Assembly: GCA_031270925.1 (NCBI GenBank)
Contig: JAISWY010000072.1
Location: forward strand, 1 to 5,011
DNA from: Candidatus Symbiothrix sp.
GTDB taxonomy: Bacteria; Bacteroidota; Bacteroidia; Bacteroidales; Azobacteroidaceae
Reading direction: 5' to 3'
DNA: 5,011 nucleotides
The translations under genes were made by a program, and so were the position numbers. Positions 1 to 5,011 of the stretch are shown piece by piece. The notes under the pieces were generated by a model, which worked only from the letters and a program-made list of their open reading frames with translations, was not told where the DNA came from and did not search any database. Numbering within the stretch: position 1 is the stretch's first letter; each line of letters begins with the position of its first letter.

Positions 1-162
1 ATCGCCTCCCGCAATTTGCTGACGTGGACAAAATACAACGGATTCGATCCGGAAGTAGGCAAAAATCCCGGTTCGGAAAGTAACAACTTGTACATGGGTG
101 TTGATCACGGGAATTATCCGCAGGCTCGCTCTTTTTTGGCCGGTCTTAAACTAACATTTTAA
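1..162 (+). CDS. SusC/RagA-family TonB-dependent outer-membrane transporter, C-terminal end (partial)
   Basis: This is the last 53 codons of a gene that begins left of the window; the frame is open from base 1 and stops with TAA at 160-162. The visible residues are the closing strands of a TonB-dependent beta-barrel. Near the start is a RNLLTWTKYNGFDPEV segment (residues 4-19), the conserved motif shortly before the end of SusC-like proteins. The chain ends in YPQARSFLAGLKLTF, with the terminal aromatic residue usual for outer-membrane barrels recognised by the BAM machinery. SusC proteins of about 1000 residues form the channel that imports oligosaccharides, or sometimes peptides, using TonB energy, with a SusD lipoprotein as lid. 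The SusD partner starts 13 bases downstream, so the two are surely co-transcribed. Plug, carboxypeptidase-like and signal regions lie outside the window, and the substrate cannot be inferred from this fragment. The family call is very secure; the specific gene is unknown. Confidence 0.95.
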   Translation: MASRNLLTWTKYNGFDPEVGKNPGSESNNLYMGVDHGNYPQARSFLAGLKLTF

Positions 163-175
163 TAATCAAGAAGCA

Positions 176-1849
176 ATGAAACAGATAAAAACAACGATTA
201 TCTTAGGTTTTGTTCTGACGGGGCTTGTTTCCTGTTCCGATTTTTTGGACAAGGAATTGCAGGGAAGTCCGAATCCCGATAATTATTACCGGACTACCTA
301 CCAGTTGCAGGAAGCGCTCAACGCCGTTTACGACATTCTCCAAAGCAATAACTATACCAACTGCGAATGGATTTTCGGCGAAGCCTGCGGGGACGATGTA
401 ACAGGAAACGACGAATCGACGGTGAACCAAATTTCACAATTAGTCAATTTCGATTTCAACACGTCCAACAATTGGATACGCGACCGTTACAGCATCAATT
501 ACCAGGGAATAAACCGGGCCAATCAGGTGATAGCCAATGCGTACAAAGTGCGGCTGGCATCCGAAGATATTAACGGCTATGTAACGGTACGCGAGATATT
601 AGCCCAAGCAAAATTTCTACGCGCCATGTTTTATTTCAATTTGGTAAAGACCTACGGAGATGTTCCAATACGTCCCGAAGTGGAGGATATTAACGATTTG
701 GCCGTTCCGCGTTCAAGCAAAGAAGAAGTATATGCCTGTATCGAAAAAGATTTGAGGGAAGCCGCTATCATGTTGCGGTCGAAATTTACCGACAAAAATG
801 TCGGCAAAGCCGGTTGTGGAGCTGTCGTAGCCTTGCTGATAAAAGTATTGGCTTATCAAGCTGTTCCGGGCGAAAATTCGGACAAATGGGAAGAAATGGC
901 CGGTTTGGGCGAATATTTCATCGAAGGCAAAACGCTCACTTACGGCGAAATCTTACATTTCGAAAAGTACGAAGAATCGTGGGACGAATTGCGTAGCCGA
1001 TTGTGGTTCAAGCCGAAAGAAAAATTAGCTTCGACCGATCCCTACGAAACGCCGGATACTCCGTTGCCGCAACTAGCGAATGAATATTCGCTGGAAGCGA
1101 AAAATTCCTACGACGGCGCTCTTCTTCATTATCGCGAACTGTATTATCAACGAGGAGAATTTTGTTCGCGCTCGGTGTTTGAAATCGTATTCAAAGAGTC
1201 GGCCAACGGAATGAGCGACGATTTGAACGAAGGTACAGGTATTTTCCAAGATTTGTTTGTAAGCCGCATGCACGCATCCGCTTCATTTCTGAATGAGATA
1301 AATAACGACCCAAGAAAAGATGACGTGGTAAAAGCTAATAATACGGTTGCTTTCGACGGAGAACGCCTCGCTTTTGATAATTTGAAAACCGGATGTATGA
1401 AATGGTACACCCCCAAGGTGGAACGGCCAACCGATGAAAACGACAACGGCAAGAACCGGCGGGTCATCATTTATTCCGAAGTGGTGCTTTGGTATGCCGA
1501 AGCCCTGAACGAAACGGGCAATCGCGTAAAATGTCTGGAACAACTGAACAATGTAAAACGAGTGGCCAACAAGATAAACAATACCTCGGCGCTCTACAAA
1601 GGCGGAACTTATCTGGAAATGCGCGAACAGATATGGAAAGAACGGCGAATAGAATTGTGCCATTTGTGGGACAGGTTTTTCGATATTGTTCGGCAGGGAA
1701 GAGCCGCTTCGGTGCTGCACGCCTTTGCCACGGAAACTATCCATAACAGAGGTTCCCATTTTGTGGAAGGAATCAACGAAATCTTCCCGATTCCCCAAAA
1801 CGAAGTGGATATAACCAATGGCGTTGTTACTCAAAATCCCGGATATTAA
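176..1849 (+). CDS. SusD/RagB-family outer-membrane nutrient-binding lipoprotein
   Basis: This 557-residue protein has the usual length for SusD. The family caps the extracellular side of its SusC transporter and binds incoming glycan. A lipoprotein signal peptide covers residues 1-19 (KQIK, then a hydrophobic stretch, then LVSC), with lipidated Cys20. The acidic residues after it (CSDFLDKE) fit a Bacteroidota surface-export signal. The N-terminal SusD-like region (PF14322 type) includes LNAVYDIL near residue 50 and the TPR-type helix FLRAMFYFNLVKTYGDVP (147-164). The C-terminal SusD/RagB domain (PF07980 type) shows WYAEALNETGN (439-449), KERRIEL (488-494), WDRFFDIVRQGRA (from 498) and the closing FPIPQNEV then QNPGY (537-557). 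No frameshift or truncation is seen. The ATG at 176 directly precedes the signal peptide and lies 13 bases after the susC-like stop. A clear Shine-Dalgarno is absent, as is normal in this phylum. The ligand is unknown, because SusD sequence predicts substrate poorly. Confidence 0.97.
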   Translation: MKQIKTTIILGFVLTGLVSCSDFLDKELQGSPNPDNYYRTTYQLQEALNAVYDILQSNNYTNCEWIFGEACGDDVTGNDESTVNQISQLVNFDFNTSNNWIRDRYSINYQGINRANQVIANAYKVRLASEDINGYVTVREILAQAKFLRAMFYFNLVKTYGDVPIRPEVEDINDLAVPRSSKEEVYACIEKDLREAAIMLRSKFTDKNVGKAGCGAVVALLIKVLAYQAVPGENSDKWEEMAGLGEYFIEGKTLTYGEILHFEKYEESWDELRSRLWFKPKEKLASTDPYETPDTPLPQLANEYSLEAKNSYDGALLHYRELYYQRGEFCSRSVFEIVFKESANGMSDDLNEGTGIFQDLFVSRMHASASFLNEINNDPRKDDVVKANNTVAFDGERLAFDNLKTGCMKWYTPKVERPTDENDNGKNRRVIIYSEVVLWYAEALNETGNRVKCLEQLNNVKRVANKINNTSALYKGGTYLEMREQIWKERRIELCHLWDRFFDIVRQGRAASVLHAFATETIHNRGSHFVEGINEIFPIPQNEVDITNGVVTQNPGY

Positions 1850-1872
1850 TCATATAAATAAACTTGAATCGA

Positions 1873-2826
1873 ATGAAAAAGCAAAATATATTTTTACTGC
1901 TGCTCTTGCTTTTAGGAGCTTGTGAAAAAGAAAGCGAAGCGCTAATGCCCGAAGTTTCATGGAATGTTTCGGCAAGCATTGTTTCGATATATGAAACCCT
2001 AAGGTTTGAATTTACAGGCAAAAACGCCAAGCAGATGGTTGTTTATCCCGGCGATGCGGGACACGATTACGATCTGAAACATCAAAGCAATACGGGTTTG
2101 GTAATGAACAAAGGCATCCTTACTTATGCCTACAAAAAACCGGGACTGTATAAAGCGGTTTTAGTTGCAAGCAATTACGATTTGGAAGCCGGCGTCATCC
2201 TTTCGGATACAACATCCGTAAATATTCTTGTGGAAGACGACCGTACCGGCTTGCGCACCGTTTCGCTGAAAAAAGATTTGTACAACAAGGAACTTGCAGG
2301 CGAACTTACGGATGAGGCGATTCTCTTCAAAATTCCATACAAAGTACGTGTAAACAATAAGGATGTAGCCGTAAATATTGCCAAACAGCGGATAGAACTC
2401 GCCGCTTATTCAGACGCCGCCCTCATTTTGCTCAACGATGAAGCTTATAAGGCGACCGCGTCATACAATCTTTCCGAACCGCTTACAATCAAGGTGGTAT
2501 CGGATGCGGGCGATTCCAAGGAATATTCGGTAAAAACGATGCACTATCCGGTTTTCGATAATTTTAGTATAAATAATGTTAATGGAACGCTTCAATATTC
2601 GGAATATGATTTCGACAAAGCGTTTATCAGTTTAACTTTACCGGCCGGAACGGATGTCCGTTCATTGACGCCCGTTTTCAGCTCGGCCGATGCTCTTTCG
2701 ATTTGCATCGCAGATTCGGAACAGCAAACGGGTCTGTCGCTTGTCGATTTTACCGATCCGGTTTCCTATATCCTGAAAACGGAGTCATGCGAAACGGAGA
2801 TAACAGTAACAGTAAAATATGAATAG
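1873..2826 (+). CDS. PUL-associated lipoprotein with PKD/Ig-like and tandem DUF5018-like domains; putative surface glycan-binding protein
   Basis: I do not recognise this as a named gene. The 317-residue product starts with a short lipoprotein signal: MKKQNIF, a run of seven leucines, then LGAC with lipidated Cys17, followed by charged EKESE. Residues about 28-120 look like a PKD/Ig-like beta-sandwich, with the typical edge YKKPGLYKAVLVASN (about 87-101). Residues about 121-226 and 227-317 look like two related beta-domains of the kind annotated as DUF5018 in Bacteroidota. Both have a P-containing strand (FKIPYKV; LTLPAGTDV) and end in a strand pattern like DSKEYSVKT or CETEITVTVKY. No catalytic motif is visible. 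Its place right after susC-susD matches that of SusE/SusF-like or surface glycan-binding proteins, so carbohydrate binding is an inference from position and architecture. I chose ATG 1873; an in-frame TTG at 1864 would add only three residues. The end overlaps the next gene by 8 bases. Lipoprotein call secure; domain names moderate; function uncertain. Confidence 0.85.
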   Translation: MKKQNIFLLLLLLLGACEKESEALMPEVSWNVSASIVSIYETLRFEFTGKNAKQMVVYPGDAGHDYDLKHQSNTGLVMNKGILTYAYKKPGLYKAVLVASNYDLEAGVILSDTTSVNILVEDDRTGLRTVSLKKDLYNKELAGELTDEAILFKIPYKVRVNNKDVAVNIAKQRIELAAYSDAALILLNDEAYKATASYNLSEPLTIKVVSDAGDSKEYSVKTMHYPVFDNFSINNVNGTLQYSEYDFDKAFISLTLPAGTDVRSLTPVFSSADALSICIADSEQQTGLSLVDFTDPVSYILKTESCETEITVTVKYE

Positions 2827-5011
2827 AAAAAAAATTTGTATCATATTCATTTTGTGTTTAATGGGGATGACAATGAAAGCGGAAAAATTAAGTTTCCGCT
2901 TTTCCCATATTACCAGCGATAACGGTTTGACACAGAATCATGTTACCTGCATCCTGCAAGACCACAAAGGCTTGGTGTGGATCGGAACCAAAAACGGATT
3001 GTGTTGCTACAACGGCTACGAAATGAAAACCTACCTGCACAACCGGAACGAACCGAACAGCCTGCCGCACAACTTCATCCGTTCCGTTTATCAGGATAAG
3101 CAAAAACGGATATGGATCGGAACCGACCGGGGCGTGTGTCGTTATGCGCCCGCTTGTGATGAATTTATTCAGTACGACAATCCGGTGGGATGGGTTACTT
3201 CGTTTATTCAAAACAACCATTCTACCCTTTTTTGCAGCGCCGACATACTGTTTTATTATGATGAAAAAAACGGGAAATTTCAGCCTGTTAAAGGGGCCGA
3301 TGCTCACGAAGTCATACGTGGGACTACTGCGCTGGCCATCGACAAGGACAATACCTTATGGGTCGGCGGCTCGATGGGATTGATTGGATACAATGCCGAT
3401 TTCTCGAAATCACACGAAGTCAGTGTTGTCGCAACTCAACAGGAAGCAGGCTTGAACGACTATGTTAATGCCTTACTGATCGACTCGAACAACACGCTTT
3501 GGATTGGCAAAAACGGAAACGGTATTGTGTCGTATCATCCGGCAACTTCTCAAACCACTTTTTACACTCATACCTCCGGAGCGCCTAACGGCATCATTCG
3601 GGCGATTGCTCAAGACGGACAGGGAAGAATCTGGTTCGGCGCCGAAAAAGGTCTTTCCATTTTACGCATTGATAATACATTCGAAAAGATCCAACAGGAT
3701 TATACCAACCGGTTTTCGTTGAACGACAACGCCATCTATTCGATTGCTCAAGACCGCGATGGAAATATGTGGGTCGGTACCTATTTCGGCGGAATCAATG
3801 TTTTTTACCACGATTTCGAACAATTCAAATATTACGACGCCGGTTATGATGCGGATAAGCTGAAAGGAAAAGCTATCCGCCAAATTATTCGCGAAAACGA
3901 CCGCTTCTTGTGGATTGCAACCGAAGACGGCGGATTACACCGCTGGGATAAGGAAAGGGGATTGTTCGACAAGATAACCGACAGAAATATCCGTTCCGAC
4001 AATATCCATTCCCTCCAAATTGATAAGGACAATAACTTGTGGATAGGCACTTTCTGGGGCGGATTGACCCGCTATAACCTGTCGACCGGCCGCTGCGAGG
4101 TATTCGATACCGGGAACAGCAATCTCCCGTCGAACAGCATTTTTAGTCTGTACACCGACCGAGATAATATGCTTTGGATAGGCACTACCTCCGGTTTGCG
4201 GTATTATGACAGGGATAGCAAACGCATCGAAAAAATTTCCAACGAGTTATTATCTTCTCATTTCATCTATTGTATTACGGAAGACAAACGGGAAAACCTT
4301 TGGATCGGTTTACGCAACGGCGGATTGGTTCGATACAATAAAAAACAGGGCGTGGTGCAACATTGGAGCGCTCATGCCGATTCGAAAGCCTTGTCCGACA
4401 ATTTTGTTACCTCTGTCTTGGAAGATTCCGATGGGCAAATATGGGTCGGAACAAACAATGGCGGCTTATATCTCTACCGTAAAAACAGCAACGATTTTTA
4501 CTCGCTTTTTTCCGAAGGCGTCATTCCCGAACCCGGTATTTACGCTTTGGTGGAAGACAACGACGCCAACTTGTGGATTACAACCAACAACGGCTTGTTT
4601 CAATACAGCCGCCGAAGCGGAGAAGTTTCCAGATACACCACCGAAGAAGGTTTGCCGACCAACCACTTCAACTACACTTCGGCTTTCAAAGACAAGGACG
4701 GAACGGTCTATCTCGGAACCGTCCAAAGCCTGATTTCTTTCAAACCGGAATCCATTCGGCGAAAAATCAATTTTCCCAACATCATCTTTACCGGATTAAC
4801 TATCGGCGGACAAACGGTTACACCCCAAAGTCCGCAATCGCCTCTGAATGCAGAACTTGACAACACCTCGAAAATCGTATTGAATTACAAGCAAGCCCTG
4901 ACTTTCGGCATCGAATACGCCGGTATATCGCCCGGACATAGCCGGAATGTGATTTACGCCATTCGGATGGAAGGCTTAAATTCCGAATGGCAGGTAGTCA
5001 ATGCACAGCGG
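2819..5011 (+). CDS. Hybrid two-component system (HTCS) sensor-regulator, N-terminal periplasmic half (partial, runs off right edge)
   Basis: From ATG 2819 the frame stays open for 731 codons to the window edge. A signal peptide or signal anchor covers residues 1-21 (NRKK, hydrophobic stretch, MKA then EK). The domain start RFSHITSDNGLTQNHV (27-42) is typical of HTCS sensors. Fourteen Reg_prop blades (PF07494 type) follow, each of the form hydrophobic-x-x-D then (W)(I/V)GT..G(L/G). The key aromatic of each blade lies at 54, 99, 138, 181, 228, 272, 318, 365, 408, 453, 495, 542, 586 and 631, a 39-47 residue period that fits two seven-bladed propellers. Blade 7 ends with the hallmark GTYFGGINVFYHDFEQF (320-336). 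A Y_Y_Y domain (PF07495 type) begins near 688 and is cut by the edge. In complete HTCS proteins a membrane helix, histidine kinase, receiver and AraC-type DNA-binding domain follow; none is visible here, so a plain histidine kinase or another effector is possible. The likely role is sensing a glycan breakdown product in the periplasm and activating this PUL. Confidence 0.93.
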   Translation, partial: MNRKKICIIFILCLMGMTMKAEKLSFRFSHITSDNGLTQNHVTCILQDHKGLVWIGTKNGLCCYNGYEMKTYLHNRNEPNSLPHNFIRSVYQDKQKRIWIGTDRGVCRYAPACDEFIQYDNPVGWVTSFIQNNHSTLFCSADILFYYDEKNGKFQPVKGADAHEVIRGTTALAIDKDNTLWVGGSMGLIGYNADFSKSHEVSVVATQQEAGLNDYVNALLIDSNNTLWIGKNGNGIVSYHPATSQTTFYTHTSGAPNGIIRAIAQDGQGRIWFGAEKGLSILRIDNTFEKIQQDYTNRFSLNDNAIYSIAQDRDGNMWVGTYFGGINVFYHDFEQFKYYDAGYDADKLKGKAIRQIIRENDRFLWIATEDGGLHRWDKERGLFDKITDRNIRSDNIHSLQIDKDNNLWIGTFWGGLTRYNLSTGRCEVFDTGNSNLPSNSIFSLYTDRDNMLWIGTTSGLRYYDRDSKRIEKISNELLSSHFIYCITEDKRENLWIGLRNGGLVRYNKKQGVVQHWSAHADSKALSDNFVTSVLEDSDGQIWVGTNNGGLYLYRKNSNDFYSLFSEGVIPEPGIYALVEDNDANLWITTNNGLFQYSRRSGEVSRYTTEEGLPTNHFNYTSAFKDKDGTVYLGTVQSLISFKPESIRRKINFPNIIFTGLTIGGQTVTPQSPQSPLNAELDNTSKIVLNYKQALTFGIEYAGISPGHSRNVIYAIRMEGLNSEWQVVNAQR

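Noticed and set aside
1283..1834. A 183-codon open frame on the minus strand inside the SusD-like gene
   Set aside because: It lies wholly antisense to a secure SusD coding region, has no recognisable domain or signal, and its existence is explained by the codon use of the sense gene.
1838..1866. TAAACTTG near 1859-1866 as a Bacteroides-type -7 promoter element (consensus TAnnTTTG)
   Set aside because: It has a mismatch, no TTTG -33 element at the right distance upstream, and lies only a few bases before the start codon, so it is most likely chance in A/T-rich spacer.
1850..1872. Transcription terminator between the SusD-like and lipoprotein genes
   Set aside because: The 23-base gap has no GC-rich inverted repeat and no T-run following a stem.
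2888..3307. A 139-codon minus-strand open frame opposite the start of the sensor gene
   Set aside because: Antisense to clear propeller blades 1-3, with no domain, signal or plausible independent context.
4206..4733. A 175-codon + strand open frame within the propeller region
   Set aside because: It is out of frame with the continuous sensor reading frame, which carries propeller blades 10-14 in this stretch. Its product is low in recognisable motifs and rich in K, T and P as expected of a shifted frame.
2819..5011. Possible frameshift or pseudogene in the sensor, since no stop-terminated ORF covers this 2.2 kb
   Set aside because: Codon-by-codon translation from ATG 2819 shows no stop and unbroken repeats to the last base. 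The gene simply runs past the window edge.

Overview
The window reads as part of a polysaccharide utilization locus (PUL) from the Bacteroidota, most likely the order Bacteroidales. The evidence is a SusC C-terminus followed by a complete SusD homologue, two lipoprotein signal sequences of Bacteroidota type, start codons without a strong Shine-Dalgarno, and the N-terminal half of a two-propeller sensor of the hybrid two-component system (HTCS) type. Base composition is moderate and looks even across the window, and I see no mobile element, RNA gene or CRISPR array. The genus cannot be fixed from the sequence.

Layout, all on the + strand. Positions 1-162 are the last 53 codons of a SusC/RagA-like TonB-dependent outer-membrane transporter. 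Positions 176-1849 are its SusD/RagB-like surface lipoprotein partner. Positions 1873-2826 encode a 317-residue lipoprotein built of a PKD/Ig-like region and two related C-terminal beta-domains. Its place in the locus suggests a surface glycan-binding protein, but this is not proven. From 2819 to the right edge, 731 codons of one uninterrupted reading frame encode a signal peptide, 14 propeller repeats and the start of a Y_Y_Y domain. This is the periplasmic half of a probable HTCS regulator. The frame never closes inside the window, so a list of only stop-terminated ORFs would miss this largest gene.

The genes are tightly packed, with gaps of 13 and 23 bases and then an 8-base overlap, and no terminator or promoter is visible between them. 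The simplest reading is one transcript in which the glycan import pair, an accessory lipoprotein and the sensor-regulator are made together. The SusD-like and accessory lipoproteins would capture glycan at the cell surface, SusC would import oligosaccharides, and the propeller sensor would detect a breakdown product in the periplasm and activate the locus. No glycoside hydrolase, lyase or sulfatase lies in the window, so the substrate cannot be named. The region is a well-known type of system. The points most worth a second look are the overlap of the regulator with the transport operon, the uncharacterized lipoprotein, and the one degenerate propeller blade.
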